This document shows positions 25,190-33,918 of a stretch of DNA of 64,000 nucleotides, one piece after another. The translations under genes and the position numbers were made by a program. How positions within the stretch are numbered: the stretch's first letter is position 1; each line of letters starts with the position of its first letter. The stretch comes from Gordoniibacillus chartarius (GTDB lineage: Bacteria; Bacillota; Bacilli; Paenibacillales; NBRC-103111). The stretch spans positions 22,505 through 86,504 of the forward strand of contig NZ_JBHLWN010000020.1 of NCBI RefSeq assembly GCF_042432825.1, in the 5' to 3' direction. Below the pieces are notes generated by a model. It made no database searches. It worked only from the letters and a program-made list of their open reading frames with translations, and was not told where the DNA came from.

Positions 25190-25600
25190 TCACAAACGTT
25201 TAATAACCATTGACAACTTGTAGTTTGCATGCTCGCTCAATCCGTCCAGAAACTGATCCACGTGTTCATTCGACGGAAATCTGCACTCAAGAAGGTAACA
25301 CCCTTCCCCGCTTATTTTGTAGTTATTTACTATGTAGTGCCCTTGCGTTGCCAAATAAGCCAGCAACGGCTGATGATTATGGCTATTAGTAAAAATCGTA
25401 ATAAAGCCGTGCAAGAAGCAGCCTAGTTGGGAAGGATTCACTTTAATCGTATACCCCTCAAGAACACCGGTGTCCTCCAGCTTGGCTACACGACTTGCAA
25501 CTGCTTGTCCGGTCAGATGCACTTTTGCGCCTAATTCCTTCATGGTAATACGGCTATTTTGGGACAATTCGGCCAAGATCAGCAAGTCGGTTTGATCCAT
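25190..25600 (-). CDS. Lrp/AsnC-family transcriptional regulator
   Basis: A 136-residue protein with an N-terminal helix-turn-helix (LILAELSQNSRITMKELG, then LTGQAVASRVAKLEDTGV) and a C-terminal RAM-type ligand/dimer domain (GFITIFTNSHN, YLLECRFPS). GGAGG lies six bases before the ATG at 25600; upstream in-frame starts are behind it. It is divergent from the MBL hydrolase gene, and two inverted repeats lie between them, so autoregulation and control of that gene are likely. Control of arsB, which lies downstream on the same strand, is possible. Confidence 0.9.
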   Translation of the reverse strand: MDQTDLLILAELSQNSRITMKELGAKVHLTGQAVASRVAKLEDTGVLEGYTIKVNPSQLGCFLHGFITIFTNSHNHQPLLAYLATQGHYIVNNYKISGEGCYLLECRFPSNEHVDQFLDGLSEHANYKLSMVIKRL

Positions 25601-25657
25601 AGTCATCCTCCCGGAAAATATAACACTTTCAAGATTCAAGTCAAACCGCCATAAGAC

Positions 25658-25722
25658 TTGATTTAAGCTATGTAAATCAAAATGCGTCTCCTCTACAATT
25701 ACTATATAACAAAGTAGAGGAG
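25658..25722. promoter_or_regulatory. Two inverted repeats in the Lrp/MBL divergent region
   Basis: TTGATTTA-agctatg-TAAATCAA (25658-25680) is a perfect 8-bp dyad, a good candidate operator for the Lrp-type protein. CTCCTCTAC (25688-25696) and GTAGAGGAG (25714-25722) form a second, perfect 9-bp dyad; its right arm contains the GAGGAG ribosome site of the MBL gene, and TATATAA lies in the loop. Confidence 0.55.
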
Positions 25723-25731
25723 CTATTAAAC

Positions 25732-26490
25732 ATGAAAGTCACATTACTTAGAAATGCAACCTTGATTGTTGAATATGCGGGCAAGAAGTTTTTAATCGAT
25801 CCATTTTTAGCTGACAAGGAGGCTTACCCGCCCTTCCCCGACTCGTTGAGACAGGACCGGCGCAATCCGCTGGTTAGCTTACCCACTTCCCTTGATAACA
25901 TCATTCATGTTGATGCTGTTATTGTAACCCACCTCCATGTAGACCATTTTGACGACAAAGCCAAGGAGGTCCTGCCTAAAGATATCCCCCTGTTCGTCCA
26001 AAATGAAGAAGACGCGAAGGAAGTCCGCAATGCCGGTTTCCAAAACGTTAAAATTCTTAGTGAAGGTTCACGCTTTGAAGATATTCAAATCATTAAAACA
26101 AAAGGGGAGCACGGTCGAGGGGACATTTTACAATTCACTGGTAACGTTTGCGGCGTTGTATTCAAGCACGCGGATGAGAAAACATGTTACGTAGCTGGAG
26201 ATACGGTATGGTATGACGCCGTTCGGGAAGCAATCGAAGCCCACAAGCCGGAGATCATTGTCGTTAACGGCGGGGATAATCAATTCCTGCAAGGCGGCTC
26301 TTTAGTCATGGGGAAAGATGATATTGATGCCGTGCATCGGGCAGCGCCAAATTCCAAAATCATTTCAGTCCATATGGAAGCAGTAAATCACTGGACCTTA
26401 TCGAGAGAGGAATTAAAGAGCTACCTTGCTGAAAAAGGCCTATCTTCTGCTGTGTTAGTACCGGATGACGGTGAGTCCTACACATTGTAA
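25732..26490 (+). CDS. MBL-fold metal-dependent hydrolase, UlaG-like
   Basis: A 252-residue metallo-beta-lactamase-fold protein. THLHVDHFDD (His67, His69, Asp71, His72) is the metal site, followed by GEHGRGD, YVAGDTVWYD and HMEAVNHW as later metal and fold motifs. The first residues (VTLLRNATLIVEYAGKKFLIDPF) are typical of the UlaG/lactonase-like L-ascorbate-6-phosphate branch. The natural substrate cannot be told from sequence. The ATG at 25732 follows a GTAGAGGAGC ribosome site that is itself one arm of an inverted repeat. It is divergent from the Lrp-type regulator and probably its target. Confidence 0.9.
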   Translation: MKVTLLRNATLIVEYAGKKFLIDPFLADKEAYPPFPDSLRQDRRNPLVSLPTSLDNIIHVDAVIVTHLHVDHFDDKAKEVLPKDIPLFVQNEEDAKEVRNAGFQNVKILSEGSRFEDIQIIKTKGEHGRGDILQFTGNVCGVVFKHADEKTCYVAGDTVWYDAVREAIEAHKPEIIVVNGGDNQFLQGGSLVMGKDDIDAVHRAAPNSKIISVHMEAVNHWTLSREELKSYLAEKGLSSAVLVPDDGESYTL

Positions 26491-26598
26491 TGAATTCATC
26501 GCAAACACCCCCTATAGATTTCATCGGCATAAACACAAATGTTTTTCCAATGACAGCTATAGAGGGTGCACTTCAGCGGTACCGGATATTCCTTGGCA

Positions 26599-27435
26599 CT
26601 ATGCGGCTCTGGACGGCTTCCTCGCCCGAAGAAGCCCTTTTCTTACGTAGTACGTCACGATCACAAACACAGCCATGATCCCGGTGTAGGTAACAATGAC
26701 GTTCCATACGTTTACACTGCCGCCTCCAAATCGTGCACCTTCCCCGCCGCGAGCCGGCGCCCCATTGGCTGTGCCTTGGGCCGGCCTTTGCGGTTTCACG
26801 TTCCCGCTGCCGGCGCCCTCCAAACGCCCCTTCTCCCCCATCATCGGCTGCTGACTGCCCATCCCGATTACGGAGGCCGAGCTGGCGAGGCGGCTCATAA
26901 AGCCGGTTTGATTGATTTCATACACGCCGAATAGCAGGATCAATACCGCTGCCGCCGTTGCCGTATATCGCAGCCAAGCAATCTTGCCCTTAACGCTCCA
27001 AATTTTATTCCACACCTGCATCACCCACTGCCAATGCAGCCCGACGTGCACCCCGACAAGGACCAGCACAAGAAATGACACCGATATATGGGTCATTTTG
27101 AACCACCCCTGATTCGCCACGTTCATGTTCGGGAATACGACATGGGAAACGAGGATTCCACTGACGATAATGAACGACATCGAAATCAATAAGAGCAGGT
27201 TGAGCGCATAGCTCCCGCGGAGCTTCCAGGGCAAGCTCCGGTCGAACATTTTGACCGTCACCCGTTTCACCCAGCCTAAATTCAGCAGTACATGCGTGAA
27301 GTAGGCAACCGCGAAAAACAGCCCGGCGTATTCGTGGAACGTCAGGCCCCCCAGCACGTTTTTGTTGAAAAACAGCACAAACAGCAGCGCCATGATGATG
27401 TCTAGAGCAAACTTGACATAATTGATTTTTTTCAT
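26599..27435 (-). CDS. DUF4405/cytochrome b-like membrane protein
   Basis: A 278-residue protein with four closely spaced N-terminal helices (about 5-24, 33-55, 75-97, 110-135) carrying several His residues (FHEYAG, FTHVLLN, MTHIS, GVHVGLHW), as in DUF4405 and flavocytochrome-like membrane proteins that bind haem. A fifth helix follows (150-170), then a Gly/Pro/Gln-rich extracytoplasmic stretch (about 190-245) and a last helix (250-270) with a basic tail. The frame continues upstream to 27600 without a ribosome site, so the ATG at 27435 is preferred (GTG nine bases upstream is an alternative). Haem binding is inferred from His placement. It converges with the MBL gene. Confidence 0.75.
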   Translation of the reverse strand: MKKINYVKFALDIIMALLFVLFFNKNVLGGLTFHEYAGLFFAVAYFTHVLLNLGWVKRVTVKMFDRSLPWKLRGSYALNLLLLISMSFIIVSGILVSHVVFPNMNVANQGWFKMTHISVSFLVLVLVGVHVGLHWQWVMQVWNKIWSVKGKIAWLRYTATAAAVLILLFGVYEINQTGFMSRLASSASVIGMGSQQPMMGEKGRLEGAGSGNVKPQRPAQGTANGAPARGGEGARFGGGSVNVWNVIVTYTGIMAVFVIVTYYVRKGLLRARKPSRAA

Positions 27436-27633
27436 AATCAGCACTCGCCCTCTCGGTTGTTTAATCGATGCTCCTAGCATATCCAAGCAACCTGAGTCCA
27501 TATTGAGCGTTAGCTGAAAAACACCTGAAAGTTCCGCTAGTTGACTTAGGGGATATACGTCCAAACAATTCCAACGCAAACTGTATAGATTATATGGCAC
27601 GGCCTTACTTCCTAACGAAAGGGGTTTTGTACA

Positions 27634-27771
27634 ATGGCATTCGCAGGCGCAACAGCAGCTGCAGGCGGTTTCGGCGGTCTTGGCGGTTTCGGCGGTCTTG
27701 GAACAAGTGTAGGAGTCATTCTCGTACTGTTCATTTTGCTGGTTATCATCGGCCGCGCATTTGTACTGTAA
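27634..27771 (+). CDS. yjcZ: YjcZ-family small sporulation protein
   Basis: A 45-residue ORF with AAAGGGG nine bases before its ATG and a strong terminator after its stop. The product has an Ala/Gly/Phe-rich head with two GGFGGLG repeats and a hydrophobic tail (VGVILVLFILLVIIGRAFVL). This is the plan of YjcZ/YhdX-type small spore coat assembly proteins found in several copies in Bacillus and Paenibacillus. It is transcribed alone, divergently from the DUF4405 gene. The exact role is inferred from family resemblance. Confidence 0.85.
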   Translation: MAFAGATAAAGGFGGLGGFGGLGTSVGVILVLFILLVIIGRAFVL

Positions 27772-27778
27772 TGGTTTT

Positions 27779-27808
27779 AAAGGGGCTGCTTCGGCAGCCT
27801 CTTTTCAT
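27779..27808 (+). terminator. Rho-independent terminator after the YjcZ gene
   Basis: AGGGGCTGC and GCAGCCTCT pair around a TTCG tetraloop (27781-27802), followed by TTTTCATTT on the plus strand. Confidence 0.85.
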
Positions 27809-27887
27809 TTCTCATCTTCAGCAGCGGTGTGTCGTTCTTAATTCAAGTGAGTGGCTTACAAAGAAAAAAGGCCGCGCGGGCGGCCCG

Positions 27888-30191
27888 TTAAACAACATGA
27901 ATAACTAAGTCTGCCTGATACATGCCTTCCGAGAATGCGGATAAGACGACACGCCCTTTTTCTCCCGTGAACCGGATGACCGTACTCACACAGCCATGGT
28001 ACATGTGCATCCAATTGTTGTCGTAAGACTCGCTTGAACAAAGGTCACCGTTATCAACGGCAACGATCTCCGCCGGTCCGGCCACTTTGAAAGTGACTTT
28101 GGAGCTTTCGCGGAATACCGGTATCCCTTCGCTGTCCTTTGCCCGCACGGTAAATAATTTTTGATAACCGTCCTTTGCATCCAGACGGAGCTCCTCCGCA
28201 TCAAAAGCAAGTCTCACCGCCGGTCCGGCTGTTCTCAGTGTATAGCTGCATACCTCTTGCCCGCCAATGAACCCTCTTACCGTAATCGTTCCCGGCAAGT
28301 AGGGAACGAAGCCCGTCATCATCCGGTTCGGATAGGAGGCCGGTTTGTTCACATAAAGCTGTTTGCCGTTCAGCTCCACGGTTACTTCTTCGCAATTCGT
28401 TGCGATCATATACGGAATAACCGTCTTGTTGAACTGCGGAAAGCTCCAATGGCTCGCATACCTTGGCGTGTCCCAGTGCTCTTTGACCCCTTCGTCCTGC
28501 AAGGAGTAGTCCATAACGGCCAGATAGACCATCGGCTTCTCGGACCAGTAGCTCTCGTAAAGATAAGAAAGCGGCTTACGCTCATTGTTGGTCGAGAACA
28601 GAGAACCGGCCCAGCCTTTGGCGGGATACCCCATTGATTCGCCCAAGTAATCGATACCGGTCCAGAGCATGCCGCCAATGACATAATCATGCTTTTCCAC
28701 ATCGATCCAAGGGACTTCGTCGCTGAAGTTCTGCATTTGATCCGGATGCCCGCGGAAGAACTGATAAGTCTCCGTACCCAAAATCAATTTATCGGGAATC
28801 GCCTCGTGGATGGCCGGATACCACTGCTCCTGATAATTGCAGCTGATCACATCGACGATCTCGCCGATTTTTCGGATCCGCTCTACTCTTTCGTGCAGGT
28901 CATAGATTTCCGTATCGCTGACTTCATCTACGAACTGCTGAATATCCTTCACTTTGGCAAGATCCGCGTTGCTTTCGTATTTAAAATGCGGATTCATCGC
29001 ATAACTAACCGGCCGGGTATCGTCGAGCGTCAGCAGATGCTCCTTCAGCATTTTCAAAATCTTAAGCATGGACTCCTGACCTTGATTTTCAACCTCGTTA
29101 CCGACACCCCAAATAAAAATACACGGATGGTTACGGTCCCGCTTCACCATAATTTCCAAATCGGCCTGCCATTCCGTCTCAAAATATCTTCGGTAAGCTC
29201 CGCCGGTCCATTTGTCAAACGGCTCTTCATAGACAAGGAGTCCCAGTTCATCGCATAGATCCAGAAGTTCCGATGCCGGCATGTGGTGAGCGGTACGGAT
29301 TGCATTGCACCCCATTGCTTTGAAGGCCAGAAGCCGGTCTTTCCAGATTTCCGGCGGAACGGCGACTCCGAGACAGCCCGCATCCTGGTGAATGCAGAAT
29401 CCCTTGATCTTGGTCGGATTGCCGTTCAGATACATCCCTTTGCCGGCGATCATCTCGATCTTTCTGACACCGATCCGCAAGCTGTAAGTATCCACAACCT
29501 GCTCGTCCTCAATAAGGGACAATTCCAAATGATATAAGCTCGGCTGTTCAGGGCTCCAAAGCTTGACGTTCGGTATTTCAAGACGAATCGTTCCGTTGGC
29601 GGATTCGCTTGCAATGCGCAAATTGTCATCGGAGATACTCGCTCTTACCAAGGAAGAGACGCCGGTCAGGATGGTAACGATGCCTATATCCCCATTGATT
29701 GCCGTCTTCACATGAATTTCTTCCGGATTGAGATGATGTTGGGGCAGCTCAAGCAGCTTGACGGTTCTGTAAATGCCCGCTCCGGAATACCATCTGTCCG
29801 CCGGAAATGACGTGTTATCCACCTTAACCAGAATCCGATTGTCTCCTTCACGTATATAGCTTGTAATATCCAGCGTAAATCTGGAATAGCCGTATTTTCG
29901 CCCGCCGGCTTCAATGCCGTTTACCCATACCGTACTATTTTCATAGATCCCATCGAATTGCAGCTGATACACATAGCCTGGCTTGATTTCTCGGCATACC
30001 CAGTTTCTTCTATACCAACCGATTCCCCACCGGTCTCTAAAGCCTTGAGGCTCGGCCTGCTTCATGCTTCTATTGATCGGAGCCGTGATGGCCCAATCGT
30101 GCGGCAGCGTAACCGGCTTGAAGTTGTGCTCTTCCGGCTCTCCTAATGCAAATTCCCAACCGCTCATCATTTCGGTCTCGATTCTGCTCAT
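27888..30191 (-). CDS. Glycoside hydrolase family 2 protein (beta-galactosidase-like)
   Basis: A 767-residue protein without signal peptide. N-terminal sugar-binding sandwich domain (about 10-170; VTLPHDWAI, GIGWYRRNW, YENSTVWVNG), Ig-like domain (about 175-270), catalytic barrel (about 270-565) with GFCIHQDAGCLG, AIRTAHHMPA and the acid/base block FIWGVGNEVENQG, then the nucleophile region LILGTETYQFFRG, and C-terminal beta domains. AAAGGATG precedes the ATG at 30191; the ATG at 30203 overlaps it. The domain order fits GH2 beta-galactosidase or beta-glucuronidase; specificity is not clear. It is divergent from an AraC regulator with which it shares a short promoter region. Confidence 0.9.
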   Translation of the reverse strand: MSRIETEMMSGWEFALGEPEEHNFKPVTLPHDWAITAPINRSMKQAEPQGFRDRWGIGWYRRNWVCREIKPGYVYQLQFDGIYENSTVWVNGIEAGGRKYGYSRFTLDITSYIREGDNRILVKVDNTSFPADRWYSGAGIYRTVKLLELPQHHLNPEEIHVKTAINGDIGIVTILTGVSSLVRASISDDNLRIASESANGTIRLEIPNVKLWSPEQPSLYHLELSLIEDEQVVDTYSLRIGVRKIEMIAGKGMYLNGNPTKIKGFCIHQDAGCLGVAVPPEIWKDRLLAFKAMGCNAIRTAHHMPASELLDLCDELGLLVYEEPFDKWTGGAYRRYFETEWQADLEIMVKRDRNHPCIFIWGVGNEVENQGQESMLKILKMLKEHLLTLDDTRPVSYAMNPHFKYESNADLAKVKDIQQFVDEVSDTEIYDLHERVERIRKIGEIVDVISCNYQEQWYPAIHEAIPDKLILGTETYQFFRGHPDQMQNFSDEVPWIDVEKHDYVIGGMLWTGIDYLGESMGYPAKGWAGSLFSTNNERKPLSYLYESYWSEKPMVYLAVMDYSLQDEGVKEHWDTPRYASHWSFPQFNKTVIPYMIATNCEEVTVELNGKQLYVNKPASYPNRMMTGFVPYLPGTITVRGFIGGQEVCSYTLRTAGPAVRLAFDAEELRLDAKDGYQKLFTVRAKDSEGIPVFRESSKVTFKVAGPAEIVAVDNGDLCSSESYDNNWMHMYHGCVSTVIRFTGEKGRVVLSAFSEGMYQADLVIHVV

Positions 30192-30243
30192 ACCGATGAA
30201 CATCCTTTCGTTGCCTTAACGGCTGCAACTTTGTTATATTCAC

Positions 30244-30273
30244 ATTATAAAGTTTGATATTGCAGCCTAACAA
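30244..30273 (-). promoter_or_regulatory. Promoter of the GH2 gene
   Basis: TATAAT (30244-30249) and TTGTTA (30268-30273) on the minus strand are 18 bases apart. The region between the two divergent genes is AT-rich and has repeats of TAACAAT/CTAACAATAT and AATATTAAG that could be AraC half-sites. Confidence 0.6.
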
Positions 30274-30316
30274 TCTAACAATATTAAGTATCACATTAAA
30301 ATATTAAGGTGATCGA

Positions 30317-31141
30317 ATGTACAAGAGGCGCATACCCGTCATTACGGAATCGGATAAGGAGCTGCCCTATTACCTGGTTGATGTGGGATCGAATTGGAAT
30401 CAAGAACATATCGTGCGGCCCAACGGGTACTTGTACCAGTGGATTCAATGCGTTCAAGGCGAAGGGGAGTTGCTGACGGAAGGCAAGACGTTTCGAGTGA
30501 AGGAAGGGACTGCGATGCTTCTGTTCAAAGGGGTCCCCCATGAATATTACGCCGTAAGCCCTTCCTGGATCGTGGATTGGGTCGTCTTCGACGGCCATCA
30601 GGTGGAGTCATTTTTAAAGCAAACGGCCGGGATTCACACCAACGGCGTATTTTATGTATCCAGGCCCGATCTGTTTGCTTCGAAAATCCAAAGCTTATTT
30701 GACATTGAACAATTGAACGGTACGTTAACCAGCCTCCAAGGCTCCAGCGTCATTTACTCTCTTCTTACGGACATCGTTCAATACACGTCAATGAGTCCCA
30801 ACAATAGCGCCAACAGCTTAAATTTCAAACTGAAGCCGTTATTCGATTATATTGAACGGAACTTTAACAAGCCTCTTACGCTGGAAGATATGGCCGAGAT
30901 TACCGGAGTTACGCCGCAGCACTTATGTACCGTATTTAAGAAAACGACCAACATAAGGATCTTCCAATACATTAACTCCGTAAGAATCAAGAAAAGCAAA
31001 GAGCTTCTGCTGCAAAATCCTCACATGCAAATCAAAGAAATTGCAGCTCTGGCCGGTTTCGAGGATGCGAACTATTTCTGCTCCGTCTTTAAAAAATTTG
31101 AACAGCTAAGTCCGAACCAATTCAGGAAAATCCATTACTGA
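30317..31141 (+). CDS. AraC-family transcriptional regulator, divergent from GH2
   Basis: A 274-residue protein with an N-terminal AraC-type cupin domain (YQWIQCVQGEGELLTEG, LLFKGVPHEYYA) and a C-terminal double helix-turn-helix (MAEITGVTPQHLCTVFKK, then IKEIAALAGFEDANYFCSVF and the closing FKKFEQLSPNQFR). AAGGTGATC precedes the ATG. Being divergent from the GH2 glycosidase gene, it is likely its activator, responding to a sugar bound in the cupin domain. Confidence 0.9.
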   Translation: MYKRRIPVITESDKELPYYLVDVGSNWNQEHIVRPNGYLYQWIQCVQGEGELLTEGKTFRVKEGTAMLLFKGVPHEYYAVSPSWIVDWVVFDGHQVESFLKQTAGIHTNGVFYVSRPDLFASKIQSLFDIEQLNGTLTSLQGSSVIYSLLTDIVQYTSMSPNNSANSLNFKLKPLFDYIERNFNKPLTLEDMAEITGVTPQHLCTVFKKTTNIRIFQYINSVRIKKSKELLLQNPHMQIKEIAALAGFEDANYFCSVFKKFEQLSPNQFRKIHY

Positions 31142-31182
31142 ACAACGGTTCGCTTTCGTTCAACTAGTCTTCCTGAGCAAAT

Positions 31183-31710
31183 TCATTGACTATAAAGCAT
31201 TTTTGCACGATCAACGTTTATTGGTTCATGGGTGGGGATTTCAATAAAATAATCTAACTGCCAGTTCTGAGTTTTTTGAGCCTGACGGCTTGTAGGCCTG
31301 TCCCATGGCGGATATACTCGTATTCCACGCTTTCCGCCGCTACCATGATTTGAAACGATATTGAATTGCAACAGTGCGTCTTTGGGGAATACGAACTGTC
31401 CAAACCGATTACCATCCCTTGTACTAATTACAAAGTAATCCACTTCTTCTGACCCATCATAAGGTTGAGTTGTGCCGTCTCCCGTTCTCCGCCACAATGT
31501 GACGAATTGTCCCATTTTGGAGGGAGTCACTTTTGCCGCACGAAATCGGATTATACGATTATTTGCTTGAAACAAATAGGCCCCGTATTCCGAATTTTGA
31601 ACTTCTCCGCAGAGGTCGGAACAATCAAATTCACACACGTTGTAGACCAATTCTATAGCAGCAAGCAGATCACGATGAATGCCGCCTATTTTCCTATCTA
31701 TCTGAACCAC
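31183..31710 (-). CDS. mepB: MepB-family protein
   Basis: A 175-residue soluble protein that starts with GTG at 31710 behind GAGGAGCG. YGAYLFQANNRIIRFRAAKVTPSKMGQFVTLW-like wording and the later DYFVISTRDGNRFGQFVFPKDAL, KRGIRVYPPWDRP are the conserved parts of MepB proteins, found beside MepRA in Staphylococcus and widely elsewhere with no known function. Here no MepA efflux pump or MepR regulator is nearby. It converges with the AraC gene at 30317-31141. Confidence 0.85.
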   Translation of the reverse strand: MVQIDRKIGGIHRDLLAAIELVYNVCEFDCSDLCGEVQNSEYGAYLFQANNRIIRFRAAKVTPSKMGQFVTLWRRTGDGTTQPYDGSEEVDYFVISTRDGNRFGQFVFPKDALLQFNIVSNHGSGGKRGIRVYPPWDRPTSRQAQKTQNWQLDYFIEIPTHEPINVDRAKMLYSQ

Positions 31711-31754
31711 CGCTCCTCAAAAAAAAATGATGAATCCGAATCCCCGCCTTTCCT

Positions 31755-32624
31755 TTAGTGAATATCGTGCTTCTTGAAGCTTCCGCCTTTGACTTCTGCA
31801 ACGTCGTACACCATAACAAAGGCACTTGGGTCAATTTCATAAATAATTTCCTTCATTTTGCTTTCTTCCAATCGATTAATGACGCAAGTAATTTCCTTGA
31901 AATGTTCGTTGGAATATCCCCCTTGCACGAGATTATATGTTGCACCGCGCCCTAACCGGTCACGAATGGTTTCTACCATGCTTTCCGGGTCTTTAGTAAT
32001 AATTTTAAACGTTTTGGCTCCGCTTAAGCCTTCTTCAACAATATGAATCACTTTAGAGGCAATAAAATAAGCAATACCTGATAAAATAGCCCCTTGCAGT
32101 CCAAATACCGTCGAGACGACAATAAATACGAACATGTTAAGGAACAAGATAAGATCGCTCGTACCGAAAGGCAATTTTCGTGAGAGTAACACGGCTAACA
32201 TATCGATACCGTCCAATGCGCCGCCATTGCGCAAGGCCAGACCCATACCAAAACCGATGATAATTCCCCCGACAACAGTGATCAGCAGCGTATCGCCTTC
32301 AATGATAGGCGAGATGTTATGCATGACGACAGTGCCGATGGCCAGCGAAGCAATACCGAGCACGGAATAAATCGCAAAGCTTTTTCCAATTTGCTTATAT
32401 CCTAAATAAATAAACGGAATATTAAGAAGCGCGATTAAGATTCCTAGAGGTAATCCGATAAGCTCCGACCCGACGATGCTTAGACCGGTCACGCCGCCGT
32501 CGGATACGTTGTTCGGAATTAATACCGCTTCAAGTCCATAGGCTGTTATAAATGCGCCGGCTATCACAGCTAATCCTCGTAAAACTTTTTTTAATAAGGC
32601 AGGTTGTTTGTGCTCTGTTTTCAT
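31755..32624 (-). CDS. YitT/DUF161-family membrane protein (paralogue 2)
   Basis: A 289-residue protein with five to six membrane segments (about 15-35, 45-65, 72-92, 100-125, 140-170) and a cytosolic DUF2179 domain (about 205-285; FKIITKDPESMVETI, ITCVINRLEESKMKEI). The end KGGSFKKHDIH parallels that of the first copy at 12360-13274, and GYKQIGKSFA, GGALDGIDMLAVLLSRKLPFG are close to it. The ATG at 32624 is preceded by a weak AAATGAGG ribosome site. Function is unknown for the family. Confidence 0.9.
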   Translation of the reverse strand: MKTEHKQPALLKKVLRGLAVIAGAFITAYGLEAVLIPNNVSDGGVTGLSIVGSELIGLPLGILIALLNIPFIYLGYKQIGKSFAIYSVLGIASLAIGTVVMHNISPIIEGDTLLITVVGGIIIGFGMGLALRNGGALDGIDMLAVLLSRKLPFGTSDLILFLNMFVFIVVSTVFGLQGAILSGIAYFIASKVIHIVEEGLSGAKTFKIITKDPESMVETIRDRLGRGATYNLVQGGYSNEHFKEITCVINRLEESKMKEIIYEIDPSAFVMVYDVAEVKGGSFKKHDIH

Positions 32625-32828
32625 TTAGTGACCTCATTTTGTATAATTTTATTCCCGTAACCCCGTTATTTTCTTTCCTTTTGATGGAATTACAAGCATT
32701 CTTTAATTTTACCTGATATCGATTAAAATATCACATTCCGCAAAAGCTGAACGGGAAAAGACCGTCCGAGCGTTCTCGGCGGCCTCACGATGTGAATTCC
32801 GAACTATCGTACCGCTGATCGACACCAA

Positions 32829-33263
32829 TTACTTATAAAAGTGCTTTCGTTTTACAAATAAGTACACAAGAATAATTAGCGGCCAACTGGTATTACCAAA
32901 ATAAACGGAATCCTGGGTTTTCGAGAAAAGAACTGAACTGATTAGAAAAAAGTAGATACAGTACATTTGAAAGATACAATAAGCCCATCGATTCTGAGCT
33001 AGTATTCCATAAGCTGTGAACCAAAAAAAGGCAGAAACCACAATCCTGGCAACAATCTCAGGCATCCATGGCCATCCATGTGCGACAGCAATTCCAGGAT
33101 ATATTTCAATATTAAAGAGCGGATCAAGTAAAGTTGAACTAAAAACAAGTATTGAAGAAATAATCATTAATGCTCCAATGAGCTTTAAAAAATAGGGAGG
33201 CTGCGATTGATTCCGTACTCGGCTCTCGCGAAACGATAAACGTTTTTTTATTTCATGTACCAT
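32829..33263 (-). CDS. Hypothetical four-helix membrane protein
   Basis: A 144-residue protein. AAGGAG seven bases before the ATG at 33263 supports this start; the frame extends upstream without a ribosome site. The head is basic (KKRLSFRESRVRNQ); hydrophobic segments lie at about 25-47, 62-83, 88-110 and 118-138, ending with KRKHFYK. I recognise no family. It is transcribed alone. Confidence 0.65.
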   Translation of the reverse strand: MVHEIKKRLSFRESRVRNQSQPPYFLKLIGALMIISSILVFSSTLLDPLFNIEIYPGIAVAHGWPWMPEIVARIVVSAFFWFTAYGILAQNRWAYCIFQMYCIYFFLISSVLFSKTQDSVYFGNTSWPLIILVYLFVKRKHFYK

Positions 33264-33317
33264 CGATATCTCCTTCCTGTCCCCTACCATATTACCACAT
33301 TTTGGGCCCAAACTGCC

Positions 33318-33363
33318 CGAAAACGCAGCGACGGCAGCCGATCGTTTTGGCCGGCCGCCGTCG
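33318..33363 (-). terminator. Probable terminator after the GNAT gene
   Basis: CGACGGC (33329-33335) and GCCGTCG (33357-33363) form a GC-rich stem with further pairing inside. The minus strand continues with GTTTTCGG. It lies 97 bases beyond the stop of the GNAT gene at 33460. Confidence 0.45.
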
Positions 33364-33459
33364 TGTCATGCTTGAACTATAGTATCCCCTGCTTCGATTA
33401 TTCTTGTAGTTGTTCCGTCTCGCAATGATTGCAGCGACCCTTTAGCATAAAATTCCACG

Positions 33460-33879
33460 TTAGATGTCTTTTTTCATAAAATACCTCTTGTTCCCTTGTA
33501 ACGGAGTATTTTCAAGGATACCGAAGGTAACATATCCATGCCGCCAGTAAAATTCAGGCGCATGAAAATCGAACGTATCCAAATGGATCAGATTGGCGCC
33601 GGATTCCTTGGCTGACATCTCCAATTGTTGAAGCAGCATCCGTCCGATTCCTTGGCCTCTTCTCCCTTCCTCGACCCATAAAATGTCTAAAAAAACTGCT
33701 TCTCCAAACCTGTGGCTGAGTAGTCCGGCTATAACCGCCTCGTTCTCATCGTATACAATAAAATTAAAAGGCTCATAGCTAGCTGATTCATTATTGATTT
33801 GATTATAACGATAGAGTTCGTTTCTAACTGTTCCAAGGTCTTCGCAATTCTCGTCGGTTATTTTTCTTATAGTAAACAC
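33460..33879 (-). CDS. GNAT-family N-acetyltransferase
   Basis: A 139-residue GNAT protein. The acetyl-CoA binding block is VEEGRRGQGIGRMLLQQLE, followed by IHLDTFDFHAPEFYWRHGY and the terminal strand. AAGGAG lies eight bases before a GTG at 33879; an in-frame GTG at 33888 overlaps that site. The substrate cannot be told. The next gene upstream on the same strand is the YbaK-like gene, 39 bases away, so the two may share a transcript. Confidence 0.88.
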   Translation of the reverse strand: MFTIRKITDENCEDLGTVRNELYRYNQINNESASYEPFNFIVYDENEAVIAGLLSHRFGEAVFLDILWVEEGRRGQGIGRMLLQQLEMSAKESGANLIHLDTFDFHAPEFYWRHGYVTFGILENTPLQGNKRYFMKKDI

Positions 33880-33918
33880 GCTTCTCACTCCTTGTTTTCA
33901 AGCTTGCAAGGCAGGACT

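Noticed and set aside
26507..26577. Inverted repeat CACCCCCTATAG/CTATAGAGGGTG as a terminator for the MBL gene
   Set aside because: The loop is over 40 bases and no T run follows on the plus strand.
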